A DNA stretch of 50,854 nt, from NCBI GenBank assembly GCA_016931155.1, contig JAFGFJ010000004.1:1-50854 (forward strand), written 5' to 3'. The notes under the pieces were generated by a model. The model saw only the letters and a program-made list of their open reading frames with translations. It did not search any database and was not told the origin of the DNA. This document shows, piece by piece, positions 17,455 to 27,760 of the stretch. Source of the DNA: Candidatus Dojkabacteria bacterium (GTDB taxonomy: Bacteria; Patescibacteriota; Dojkabacteria; B142; JAFGFJ01). A program made the translations under genes and the position numbers. The number at the start of each line of letters is the position of its first letter. Position 1 is the first letter of the stretch.

Positions 17455-19536
17455 TTATTTATTTGCCACTCTCAATATTTCTTCTACAGTAGTAAGTCCA
17501 TCAAGAGCTTTCATAAAACCATCCTGAATCATCGTTTCCATTCCCTTTTCAATAGCCATCTTCTCAATTTCCTCTACAGAACGGTGCTCCATAACAAGTC
17601 TGCCAATTTTCTCATTGAATCCAAGAGTCTCAAATATCGCCATCCTTCCCTGATACCCGGTGTCTCCACATTTCGGGCAACCCTTTCCTCTGTATAGGTA
17701 TACCTCATTACTCGGAGGTTTTACTGCCTGCATTTTTATAATTTCCGACGAAGGTATCTGGCTGGTATCCTTAGTGCTTACTTTGCCAGGTACAGAAGCA
17801 GGATCAAAAGATTTCGGATAAGAAAACATATCAAATCCCTTGAGACCCGCCAGGACTTTATGTATTTTTTCAACTATTGGAGGTGGGGCGATATATTTTT
17901 CCTTACAGTTTTCGCAGATTTTCCTCACAAGCCTTTGACCGACTGAAACATTAATAGTAGAAGCAAGCAGAAACGGTTCAACCCCCATATCAAGAAGACG
18001 GGGAAGAGCCCCTGCCGCACTATTGGTATGAAGAGTCGCCAGAACCAGGTGACCTGTGAGAGCCGCCTGTACTGCAAGGGCAGCTGTTTCAGCATCACGA
18101 ATTTCTCCCACCATTATTATGTCCGGATCCTGCCTCAAAAAAGATCGAAGACCATTCGCAAAAGAAAGACCTACCTCTTCATTTATTTGCACCTGGGTAA
18201 CCCCTTCTACTCTTATTTCAACCGGATCCTCAAGAGTCATTATATTTACTTCCTGCGTATTTAGTATCTTAAGTGAACTTGCAAGAGTCTGGGTTTTTCC
18301 ACTTCCTGTTGGACCTGTCACAAGAACTATCCCTTGAGTTTTCGCCAGTGCTTCCCTATATGTTTTCAGTGAAGTACCTCTCAGTCCAGTATCTTCGAGA
18401 TTCATAATCCCTCCTCCTTTTTCAAGAAGCCTCATTACAACCTTCTCTCCATATATTGAGGGCATGATTGAAATCCTTATATCTACAGCTCTATCAGCAA
18501 CCTTAATCTGAAACCTGCCATCTTGAGGAACTCGATGTTCATCAATCTTTAAATTTGAAAGAATTTTCAGCCTTGAGACAATAGAGCTTGAAAGCTTCCG
18601 GGGAAGCGTTAACCTCTCAGACAAAACCCCGTTTAGTCTATATCTGACTGCTACCTTACTTTCACGGGGCTCAATATGAATATCAGAAGCGTTAAACCTG
18701 GTAGCATACTCAAGAACCATATTTACAATCCTCGAGACAGGAGCAGATCCTAAGTCTGCCCCGGATAAATCCTGTTCTTTCCCGATAACCGGACCTATCA
18801 CAAAAGCTTCACCGACATCTTCAAGTGCCTCGGTTACTTCTTCTTCAATTTTTACACTGTACTTTGTATCAAGTACCTTCTTTATATCTGTAGGAGTAGC
18901 ATAATAGGGTGCTATTTTCTTGCCGATAACAGCTTCGATGTAATTGACCTTTTGGATATCAATCGGATCGGTCATTGCCACCTTTATGTAATCACCAACC
19001 AGCTCAAAGGCAATTGCACTGTTTTTCTGTGCCGCTTCAAAAGGAATTTTTTGTATTATTTCAGTGGAAATTACTAGCTCACCAAGCTCAATAAAGGGAA
19101 TCCCTGTTATCTCCGATTTCGTCTTGAAAAGATCATTTTCAGAAATCAAACCTTTCTCCACCGCCAGAGATTCAGCACTTCTTCCGGTACTGGCAGACTC
19201 AAACTTCAATGCTTTATACTTTTCAGTATCAATAACTCCTTTCTCAATAAGCTTTGAAAGGACATTAATTGCCCCGGTTCCGTGACTAATCGGAGAAGAT
19301 ACCGGAGCAGACACCGGAGCTTGTGTAGAAACGGTCTGTATTGCACCAGCATCTGACCCCACTGCAGCAGGGACTTCTGCAGGAACAGGATTCTGACCAG
19401 ATGTGTTTGATAGTTGATTTAATCCTGCTGGAGAAACTCCCTTGTCCGGAGCAGATCCATTTACTGGAGCACCCTGAACGAGAGCTTGAAGGTTCGAATC
19501 TAAACTTGAGTTTGTATTATTGACATTGCCGGGCAT
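17455..19536 (-). CDS. pilB: Type IV pilus extension ATPase PilB
   Basis: The protein has 693 residues. After a Pro/Ala/Ser-rich disordered leader of about 90 residues comes a T2SSE N-terminal domain (LIEKGVIDTEKYKALKFES, IPFIELGELVIS), then the ATPase core: SDIHIEPRESKVAVRYRLNG, Walker A GPTGSGKTQTLAS, Asp box MTLEDPVEIRVEGVTQVQ, Walker B DIIMVGEIRDAETA and His box LATLHTNSAAGA. Two CxxC pairs (CENCKEKY and CPKCGDTGYQGR) form the zinc finger of PilB/GspE. It is the first gene of the pilus operon, divergent from the delta-prime-like gene, and 133 bases ahead of pilT. Confidence 0.95.
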   Translation of the reverse strand: MPGNVNNTNSSLDSNLQALVQGAPVNGSAPDKGVSPAGLNQLSNTSGQNPVPAEVPAAVGSDAGAIQTVSTQAPVSAPVSSPISHGTGAINVLSKLIEKGVIDTEKYKALKFESASTGRSAESLAVEKGLISENDLFKTKSEITGIPFIELGELVISTEIIQKIPFEAAQKNSAIAFELVGDYIKVAMTDPIDIQKVNYIEAVIGKKIAPYYATPTDIKKVLDTKYSVKIEEEVTEALEDVGEAFVIGPVIGKEQDLSGADLGSAPVSRIVNMVLEYATRFNASDIHIEPRESKVAVRYRLNGVLSERLTLPRKLSSSIVSRLKILSNLKIDEHRVPQDGRFQIKVADRAVDIRISIMPSIYGEKVVMRLLEKGGGIMNLEDTGLRGTSLKTYREALAKTQGIVLVTGPTGSGKTQTLASSLKILNTQEVNIMTLEDPVEIRVEGVTQVQINEEVGLSFANGLRSFLRQDPDIIMVGEIRDAETAALAVQAALTGHLVLATLHTNSAAGALPRLLDMGVEPFLLASTINVSVGQRLVRKICENCKEKYIAPPPIVEKIHKVLAGLKGFDMFSYPKSFDPASVPGKVSTKDTSQIPSSEIIKMQAVKPPSNEVYLYRGKGCPKCGDTGYQGRMAIFETLGFNEKIGRLVMEHRSVEEIEKMAIEKGMETMIQDGFMKALDGLTTVEEILRVANK

Positions 19537-19544
19537 GGACAGAT

Positions 19545-19553
19545 TTATTCACA
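19545..19553 (+). promoter_or_regulatory. DnaA-box match upstream of pilB
   Basis: TTATTCACA fits the TTATNCACA consensus and lies in the divergent spacer a few bases upstream of the pilB start. A single box is expected by chance a few times in an AT-rich window this size, so it is recorded without a claim of function. Confidence 0.15.
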
Positions 19554-19566
19554 ACAAACAGCTCCT

Positions 19567-19595
19567 TTGACTGAAGGAGTAAAATTACTTATTCT
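19567..19595 (+). promoter_or_regulatory. Candidate sigma-70-type promoter of the delta-prime-like gene
   Basis: TTGACT at 19567-19572 and TATTCT at 19590-19595 are separated by 17 bases and match consensus at five and four of six positions. Transcription would begin near 19602, leaving a leader of only about 15 bases before the ATG at 19618. Confidence 0.5.
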
Positions 19596-19617
19596 ATCGT
19601 AAGTAAATTACTATTCG

Positions 19618-20352
19618 ATGTCAATTCAGCCTTCCAGCAAAATCATTGAAAGGACAATAAAAAACACAAATTTTGATGATATAGATTCTTTATCGATTAT
19701 TGTTTCCACACAAAACCTGGAACTTCAAAAATATCTTGTTAGCGAACTCACCAGGAAAATAATGGGGGAGGAGAGAAGAAAAGAAAATCCTGACATATTA
19801 AGACTTGAAATATCAGACAGAAATTCAATAGGAATAAATGACATTAAGGGATTGATTGCCAGGTTAAAATACAAACCCTACCAGTCAAAAAGAAAAGTCG
19901 CAATCATTGAAAAAGCAGAAAATATGACATTAGAAGCACAGAATGCTTTCCTGAAAACGCTTGAAGATATACCGGACAGAACTTTCATAATCCTTTCCAC
20001 AGCTAATCACGGAATGCTTTTACCGACAATCCTTTCAAGATGCCGACTTTTCGAAATTAATTCGCAGGAAGAAAAGCAAATTAACTATGATCCTGCTGAA
20101 ATCCTGAAAATGAATCTTTATGAAAGATTTGAGCTAGCTGAAAAAATCTCAAGAATAAAGGAGCCCGGTGAGAAAAGGTCCGAAGTAAATAATCTACTAA
20201 GAAGTTTCATCGAATTCTATAGAGATGATTTAAAAAACAGACCTGAAAATAAAAAAGTCCTGGAGCTGCTCAGTTACACAATGAATGCAATAAACGAAAA
20301 CGTAAATGTGAGGCTTGTTCTTGAAAATTTAATGCTGAATCTGAATGAATAA
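19618..20352 (+). CDS. DNA polymerase III delta-prime-like subunit (HolB family)
   Basis: The protein has 244 residues. The centre matches the clamp-loader AAA+ fold: YKPYQSKRKVAIIEKAENMT, then EAQNAFLKTLEDIPDRTFII, then the SRC motif in TILSRCRLFEI. No Walker A lysine motif is present in the N-terminus, as expected of non-hydrolysing delta-prime subunits. Length is shorter than E. coli HolB (about 330), probably through a reduced C-terminal collar domain. It is transcribed away from pilB and stands alone, without dnaX or holA in view. Role: structural member of the clamp loader. Confidence 0.8.
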   Translation: MSIQPSSKIIERTIKNTNFDDIDSLSIIVSTQNLELQKYLVSELTRKIMGEERRKENPDILRLEISDRNSIGINDIKGLIARLKYKPYQSKRKVAIIEKAENMTLEAQNAFLKTLEDIPDRTFIILSTANHGMLLPTILSRCRLFEINSQEEKQINYDPAEILKMNLYERFELAEKISRIKEPGEKRSEVNNLLRSFIEFYRDDLKNRPENKKVLELLSYTMNAINENVNVRLVLENLMLNLNE

Positions 20353-20492
20353 TTCTCCGGCAGATGATCATCTCTTTTCTCCAAATACTCAAACAGTTTT
20401 AATGACAACTGAGACTCACTTCAGAGAAATTTTCAAGACATATTTGATCTATTAATCCATTGGAAATGATTCCCCTTTTATTATTTGCCAAG

Positions 20493-20522
20493 TTGCTCTA
20501 AATATAGGAAAATATTTATACT
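20493..20522 (+). promoter_or_regulatory. Candidate promoter of the VanZ-family gene
   Basis: TTGCTC at 20493-20498 and TATACT at 20517-20522 with an 18-base spacer lie just ahead of the ATG at 20539. The predicted start near 20529 would give a leader of about 10 bases. Confidence 0.35.
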
Positions 20523-20538
20523 TCAGACAAATCAAAAA

Positions 20539-21057
20539 ATGAACAAGTCTCAATTCAATAGAACTATTTATCTAATTTATCTCTGGGGAACCGTGTTCCT
20601 TTGGATGGGATTTATCTGGTGGCTTTCTTCAATTCCAAGACTCAGTCTGACTGGAAACGACACAGAACCATTGCTTCGAGCGGGTGGACAACTCCTGGCT
20701 TTTGGCTTTCTATTTCTTTTAATCTACCGTGCACTTCTTACTTCGTTCAAATTTAGAGTAGAGAGACTTGCATTCTGGAGAACAAGAAAAGAAAAATCAG
20801 AGGACACAGAATTTGTATTTATTGTAGAGACACTTCTACTTTTTATTGCAGTTCTCTTGAGCATATTATATGCAATTGTTGACGAATATCATCAGAGCTT
20901 TGTTGATAAATCAATGGCAAGCGCAAGAGACGTACTTCTGGACACAATCGGTATTCTAACGATTGCACTTATTACTTACTCCCTGCCAATAATTGCGGAG
21001 ACAGAAGTTTTTGCAGTCAGGAAACTGTTCAAGAAAAAACAACTTAAAGCAGATTAA
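20539..21057 (+). CDS. VanZ-family membrane protein
   Basis: I choose the ATG at 20539 (MNKSQFNRTIYLIYL); a longer frame from 20485 adds a non-conserved leader that would overlap the likely promoter. The protein has 172 residues and four hydrophobic segments (YLWGTVFLWMGFIWWL; LLAFGFLFLLIYRAL; TLLLFIAVLLSILYAIV; LLDTIGILTIALITYSL). The VanZ hallmark is present: DEYHQSFVDKSMASARDVLLDTIG matches the DE-HQ-F and R-x-x-S-x-x-D-x-x-N/D-x-x-G pattern. VanZ-type proteins are linked to envelope and glycopeptide or lipid effects, but the biochemical activity is unsettled. Confidence 0.82.
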   Translation: MNKSQFNRTIYLIYLWGTVFLWMGFIWWLSSIPRLSLTGNDTEPLLRAGGQLLAFGFLFLLIYRALLTSFKFRVERLAFWRTRKEKSEDTEFVFIVETLLLFIAVLLSILYAIVDEYHQSFVDKSMASARDVLLDTIGILTIALITYSLPIIAETEVFAVRKLFKKKQLKAD

Positions 21058-21064
21058 CTGACTC

Positions 21065-21092
21065 TTTTTTATTTTTTATTTTTTATTTTTTA
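21065..21092 (+). repeat. Tandem heptamer repeat (TTTTTTA)x4
   Basis: Four perfect copies of TTTTTTA fill the short spacer between the VanZ gene and the slipin gene and end 10 bases before the slipin ATG. Short repeats in such positions are prone to copy-number slippage. There is no stem-loop, so it is not a terminator. Confidence 0.8.
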
Positions 21093-21102
21093 TTTTACTA
21101 AG

Positions 21103-21867
21103 ATGGAGTTTGGATTTTTTCTCACTTGTCTGAGTGTTATTGGCTTTTTATTCTTTTTAATGATAATCGGAAATATAAGGGTCATAAATGAATACGAAAG
21201 AGGGGTTCTTTTTACTTTTGGAAGATTCTCAAAAGTTGTTGGACCTGGACTCACATTTGTAATCCCAATTGCCCAGAGACTTTCCAAAATAGATATAAGA
21301 ACAAAAACTGTTGATCTTGCGGAACAGGAAGCAATAACAAAAGATAATGTATCAACAAAAATCAGTGCAGTTCTGTATTACAAAATTAATGACGCCGCAA
21401 AATCAATAATAATAGTTGAGAGTTCTGCATGGGCAACTTCCCAGCTTGCTGAAACAACAATGAGAACTATTGTTGGAGAATTTTCTTTGGACGAACTACT
21501 GGCTCACAGAAACAAAGTTGCTCAAAAGATTGAGGAAATAGTGGAAAAGACAACTGAAGAGTGGGGAATAGAAATCCAGGGAGTTGAACTGAAAGATGTA
21601 ATCCTCCCCGATACCATGAAGAGAACCATAGCAAAACAGGCTGAGGCGGAAAGAGAAAAGAGAGCTACGATAATAAACTCTGAAGGAGAAGTTATCGCTT
21701 CACAAAATCTTGCCAGAGCAGCAAAAACAATGGCAACAGCACCCGGAGCACTTCATCTCAGAACATTGAACTCAATCAATGACATCTCCTCAGACCAGTC
21801 AAACACTGTAGTATTTGCTGTGCCAATGGAAATACTGAGAGCCCTGGATGGGTTTAAGAAAAAATAG
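21103..21867 (+). CDS. Slipin (stomatin/prohibitin-like SPFH protein)
   Basis: The protein has 254 residues. An N-terminal hydrophobic hairpin or anchor (FFLTCLSVIGFLFFLMIIGN) is followed by the SPFH domain: VINEYERGVLFTFGRFSK, VGPGLTFVIPIAQR, IDIRTKTVDLAEQEAITKDN, and the family signature EWGIEIQGVELKDVILPDTM. A coiled-coil with AEAEREKRATII then ends the fold. Length equals that of bacterial slipins. They form oligomeric rings on membranes and commonly pair with an NfeD-type protease, which is absent here. The function in this cell is unknown. Confidence 0.93.
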   Translation: MEFGFFLTCLSVIGFLFFLMIIGNIRVINEYERGVLFTFGRFSKVVGPGLTFVIPIAQRLSKIDIRTKTVDLAEQEAITKDNVSTKISAVLYYKINDAAKSIIIVESSAWATSQLAETTMRTIVGEFSLDELLAHRNKVAQKIEEIVEKTTEEWGIEIQGVELKDVILPDTMKRTIAKQAEAEREKRATIINSEGEVIASQNLARAAKTMATAPGALHLRTLNSINDISSDQSNTVVFAVPMEILRALDGFKKK

Positions 21868-24153
<2,286 letters not shown>

Positions 24154-24163
24154 AATTTTAATA

Positions 24164-26935
24164 ATGGCAGATAATAATACAAAAAAGAATAAGAACCCTG
24201 AGGAAGAAGAAATAAAGAAAAAGAAAATTCAAAATGGGTCAAAGAACGACGAAACAGGCTTAAATAGCGTGAAACAGTCTGTAGTCGAGAAAAACAACGT
24301 TAATGAAAACAAGGAGGAAAACCCGATCGATTTCCCTCTTCAAGGAATCAGAAAGGGTGGAGTAATTGATCAGGATATTTCCGGAATAATGAAACGCTCT
24401 TACATCAACTATGCGATGAGCGTAATAGTAGCTCGTGCTCTTCCAGATGTTAGGGACGGACTCAAGCCTTCACAAAGAAGAATATTAGTCACTATGAAAG
24501 ATCTCAGCCTCGCACCAGGCGGAAGATACCGAAAAAGTGCGAAAATTGCTGGAGATACTTCAGGAAACTACCACCCGCATGGAGAAGCTATTGTCTATCC
24601 TACGATGGTAAAAATGGCACAGGATTTTAATATGCGCTATCCACTGGTGGACGGACAGGGAAACTTCGGTTCAATTGACGGGGACAACGCCGCCGCAATG
24701 AGATACACAGAGGCTCGGATGTCACGCTTGTCATGGGCAATGATGGATGATTTGGATAAAAGTACCGTCGAATATATACTCAACTATGACGGATCAAGAA
24801 AAGAACCCTCGGTACTTCCGGCTGTTGTTCCAAACCTCCTCTTGAATGGTGGTGATGGAATTGCAGTTGGCATGGCAACAAAAATTCCTCCACACAATCT
24901 GACCGAACTCATTGATGCTATTACTGCAATGGTAGAGAAGGGGAATGAGTGGAAAGAAAGCCGAAAAACTGGAGCCAGTAAATATTTTGAAAACATAAGA
25001 ACATTGCAGGATCTGGAGAAATTGCCCGGTGGGAGATTTCCTGAGTTTATTACCACAATAGAGGTAGATGAACTTATGAGATTTATTCCAGGACCTGATT
25101 TTCCTACTGGTGCTCAGATTTATGACGCAAAGGAAATTGCAATGGCATACGCAACAGGTAGAGGAAGAATTTTGATTCGTGCTGTGGCAGAAATTGAGGA
25201 GGGAAAAGGAGGAAAATTCCAGATTATTATTACTCAAATTCCTTATCAAGTAAACAAAGCAAGACTTGTTGCCAAAATGGCAGAGCTTGTCAGAGCGAAA
25301 AAAATAGAGGGTATTGCAGACATTCGGGACGAATCTAACAGAGAAGGTATAAGAATAGCCGTTGAAGTAAAAAGAGATGGAAAACCAAAAACAATCCTTA
25401 ATAAGCTATATAAGTATACTGAGATGCAGAAGGCATTCAATGCCAATATGCTGGCTCTTGTAAACGGAGAACCGAAGGTCTTGAACCTCAAGAGAATACT
25501 GGAGCTTTTCATTACGTTCAGGCAGGAGATATCAATTAGGAGGGCCGAATTTGATCTTGCCAGATCAAGAGAACGGGAACATATCCTTGAGGGATTAATG
25601 ATCGCCCTTGATCATCTGGATGAGGTAATAAGGACTATCAGAGAGTCAAAAGACGCTGATATGGCGAAAGCAAACTTAATGAAGAAGTTCAAGCTCAGTG
25701 AAATCCAGTCACAGGCAATACTCGACATGCAACTCAGAAGGCTTGCAGCATTGGAAAGAAAGAAGATCCAGGACGAATACAAACAAATAAAACTTCATAT
25801 CAATGAACTACTCGAGCTTCTTTCAAGTCCTGAGAAGATCCTGCAACTCATTAACGATGAGTTGCAAATAGTAAAAGAAAAATATGGGGACAAAAGAAGA
25901 ACAAAAGTCTTTAAGGGAGGAGTAGACGAGTTTAGTGAAGAAGACCTGGTTGCAAAGGAAGATGTGATTGTTACGGTTAGTGAGCAAGGCTACATAAAAA
26001 GGATCAAAGATATTACCTACAAAATACAAAGAAGGGGAGGAAAAGGAGTAAGGGGTATGGAAACCAAGGAAGATGATGCAGTCAGCCATATTTTCAGCTG
26101 TAGCACACACGATGATATCTTATTTTTCACAAATAGAGGTAAAGTCTACCAAAAGAAGGTATACGAAATACCAGAGTTTGGAAGGACAGCTAAAGGACAA
26201 CCTGTTATTAACCTCATAAACATAGAACAGGGAGAGCTGGTTACAAGCATACTTACAAAAACCAAAGAGGGGGTACTGGGAGAAGACGTGAAACAAGAGC
26301 AGGAGATGGAATCTGAGCAATCGGGAAAGAAGTATAAACACCTGTTTATGGCAACAAGAAAAGGCACAGTGAAAAAGACAGGTCTTGCCGATTTCGAAAA
26401 CATAAAAAATAACGGTCTTATAGCCATAAAACTCGATCAAGACGATGAGCTTGCCTGGGTCAAGCCAACAACAGGAAATTGTGAAATTCTTCTGATAACC
26501 AAAAACGCCAAGTCAATCCACTTCCATGAAAAAGATGTCCGACCGACTGGAAGAGCTACAATGGGAGTTAAAGGGATAAATATGAAAACAAAAGGAGATG
26601 AGGTAATTGCAATGGATGTAATTCGGAAAAAAGAAGACTTTATGCTTACAATATCGGAGAACGGCTTCGGAAAAATAACAAAACTGGAGCAGTTTCCACT
26701 ACAAAGAAGAGGTGGTGGTGGTGTTTTTGCTGCAAGAACAAACGATAAAACAGGAACCCTTGCTTCCGCAAGAATTTTAGATCACCCTGATCTTGAACTT
26801 CTAATAGTCAGCCAACACGGGCAAGTGGTTAGAATCCCGACAGTGCAGCTTCCGGAGAGAAGCAGACAAACAGCCGGAGTAATTTTGATGAAACTCAACA
26901 AAGGAGACAAGGTTGCAGCTATTGCTATTATATAG
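24164..26935 (+). CDS. gyrA: DNA gyrase subunit A
   Basis: The protein has 923 residues. The first 58 or so are a Lys/Glu/Asn-rich extension absent from E. coli. Then come the winged-helix and tower domains: RPSQRRILVTM-like KPSQRRILVTMKDL, YHPHGE, and the catalytic Tyr181 in AAMRYTEARMS. The C-terminal beta-pinwheel has the GyrA box QRRGGKGVRGM near residue 622, which marks gyrase rather than topoisomerase IV. The two positions that give fluoroquinolone resistance in E. coli (Ser83 and Asp87) correspond to Ala142 and Pro146 here. The gene starts 10 bases after gyrB. Confidence 0.98.
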   Translation: MADNNTKKNKNPEEEEIKKKKIQNGSKNDETGLNSVKQSVVEKNNVNENKEENPIDFPLQGIRKGGVIDQDISGIMKRSYINYAMSVIVARALPDVRDGLKPSQRRILVTMKDLSLAPGGRYRKSAKIAGDTSGNYHPHGEAIVYPTMVKMAQDFNMRYPLVDGQGNFGSIDGDNAAAMRYTEARMSRLSWAMMDDLDKSTVEYILNYDGSRKEPSVLPAVVPNLLLNGGDGIAVGMATKIPPHNLTELIDAITAMVEKGNEWKESRKTGASKYFENIRTLQDLEKLPGGRFPEFITTIEVDELMRFIPGPDFPTGAQIYDAKEIAMAYATGRGRILIRAVAEIEEGKGGKFQIIITQIPYQVNKARLVAKMAELVRAKKIEGIADIRDESNREGIRIAVEVKRDGKPKTILNKLYKYTEMQKAFNANMLALVNGEPKVLNLKRILELFITFRQEISIRRAEFDLARSREREHILEGLMIALDHLDEVIRTIRESKDADMAKANLMKKFKLSEIQSQAILDMQLRRLAALERKKIQDEYKQIKLHINELLELLSSPEKILQLINDELQIVKEKYGDKRRTKVFKGGVDEFSEEDLVAKEDVIVTVSEQGYIKRIKDITYKIQRRGGKGVRGMETKEDDAVSHIFSCSTHDDILFFTNRGKVYQKKVYEIPEFGRTAKGQPVINLINIEQGELVTSILTKTKEGVLGEDVKQEQEMESEQSGKKYKHLFMATRKGTVKKTGLADFENIKNNGLIAIKLDQDDELAWVKPTTGNCEILLITKNAKSIHFHEKDVRPTGRATMGVKGINMKTKGDEVIAMDVIRKKEDFMLTISENGFGKITKLEQFPLQRRGGGGVFAARTNDKTGTLASARILDHPDLELLIVSQHGQVVRIPTVQLPERSRQTAGVILMKLNKGDKVAAIAII

Positions 26936-27154
26936 CAGGTTTTTCCCCAAAATTATTGACAGTTTCGAAAATTAAAGCTAACATCTCCAGAGTGTATTTC
27001 GTTGGCAACTACATAGAGTATATTTCATAAATATAAAGGCAAATATGTAACGTTGCAAAATAGAGGTCGTTTTAGTGGGTACAAACCTGCAATGATAATG
27101 AGTAAATATTCTAAGAAAATTGTTGATATTGTAGCAGTATTAATTGATTCTGCG

Positions 27155-27193
27155 TAGGGAGGTTATAAATTGTCTATTTGATCCGCCTCCCTA
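27155..27193 (+). promoter_or_regulatory. Anti-terminator-type hairpin in the leader of the GreA gene
   Basis: TAGGGAGG (27155-27162) and CCTCCCTA (27186-27193) form a perfect 8-bp stem. The 3' half of this stem is also the 5' half of the terminator stem that follows, so the two structures exclude each other. This is the layout of an attenuator or riboswitch expression platform. Confidence 0.5.
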
Positions 27194-27220
27194 AGCAAAG
27201 TGAACAGGGAGGTTTTTTTT
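27186..27220 (+). terminator. Intrinsic terminator upstream of the GreA gene
   Basis: CCTCCCT (27186-27192) pairs with AGGGAGG (27206-27212) and is followed at once by eight T residues (27213-27220), a classic Rho-independent terminator. It could end gyrA transcripts 250 bases after the stop codon, or act as a conditional stop for transcripts entering the GreA gene that begins 21 bases later. Confidence 0.8.
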
Positions 27221-27240
27221 ATTTTTTATGATAATGTGTT

Positions 27241-27669
27241 ATGTCAAATCTAAGAGACGAGTTAAAGAGCAAGCTGGATGAATTGAAAATAGAGCTTCAG
27301 TCAATCACAAATGATATTGATATTTCGAGAAGGGAGGATCAGGAAGAAGACGTAGCCGTAACTCGAGATCTTTTGGATCAAAAAACTATGCTTATTCAGC
27401 AGATCGCTGACATTGAGGATGACCTGGATACATATAGGGAGAACAACACCACAAGTATAGTTGATATGGGAAATGCGGTATCTCTAGAGATAGGAGGTTT
27501 AACGAAAGAGATTACTATTGTTCCTTCGGCTCAAGCTGATCCCAGCCGTGGCTATATTTCCTCAGGCTCACCACTTGGCATAGCACTTGTTGGAAAGAAA
27601 AAAGGAGAAACTATATTATTGGAAACACCAGCTGGTAGACAGTTCTACCAGATAGTGGAAATAAAATAG
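27241..27669 (+). CDS. greA: Transcription elongation factor GreA/GreB family
   Basis: The protein has 142 residues, slightly short of the usual 157. The N-terminal part is an antiparallel coiled-coil (LRDELKSKLDELKIELQSI, LLDQKTMLIQQIADIEDDL) whose tip has the acidic cluster REDQEEDVA. The C-terminal FKBP-like domain has VDMGNAVSLEIGG, TIVPSAQADPSRGYISSGS, PLGIALVGKKKGE and the closing strand YQIVEIK. Gre factors rescue backtracked RNA polymerase by stimulating transcript cleavage with the coiled-coil tip acids. There is no Shine-Dalgarno between the terminator and the ATG. Confidence 0.9.
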   Translation: MSNLRDELKSKLDELKIELQSITNDIDISRREDQEEDVAVTRDLLDQKTMLIQQIADIEDDLDTYRENNTTSIVDMGNAVSLEIGGLTKEITIVPSAQADPSRGYISSGSPLGIALVGKKKGETILLETPAGRQFYQIVEIK

Positions 27670-27676
27670 GGTAGAG

Positions 27677-27714
27677 AAGAGCAGCCAAATATTAGAGCTG
27701 TCTTTCTATTTTAG
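27677..27714 (+). terminator. Imperfect terminator after the GreA gene
   Basis: AAGA and CAGC (27677-27685, one bulged G between them) pair with GCTG and TCTT (27697-27704), followed by a T-rich tract. It lies eight bases past the GreA stop, between convergent genes. Confidence 0.45.
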
Positions 27715-27760
27715 TTTACAATACCCCACCCTCTTGATTTAGTGAATTACCTTCTTAAAT

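Larger units (their letters stand above)
26936..27240. other. Noncoding 305-bp spacer between gyrA and the GreA gene
   Basis: No gene is visible. The last 90 bases contain a three-part complementary system (see the attenuator and terminator entries). The first 200 bases are AT-rich without clear promoter or hairpin, although a small GCAG/CTGC inverted repeat is present around 27134-27153. Confidence 0.6.

Noticed and set aside
19537-19617. A replication origin between pilB and the delta-prime-like gene (DnaA box plus divergent genes)
   Set aside because: Only one box, a short 81-base spacer, no AT-rich unwinding block and no dnaA or dnaN nearby. A single match is expected by chance in AT-rich DNA.
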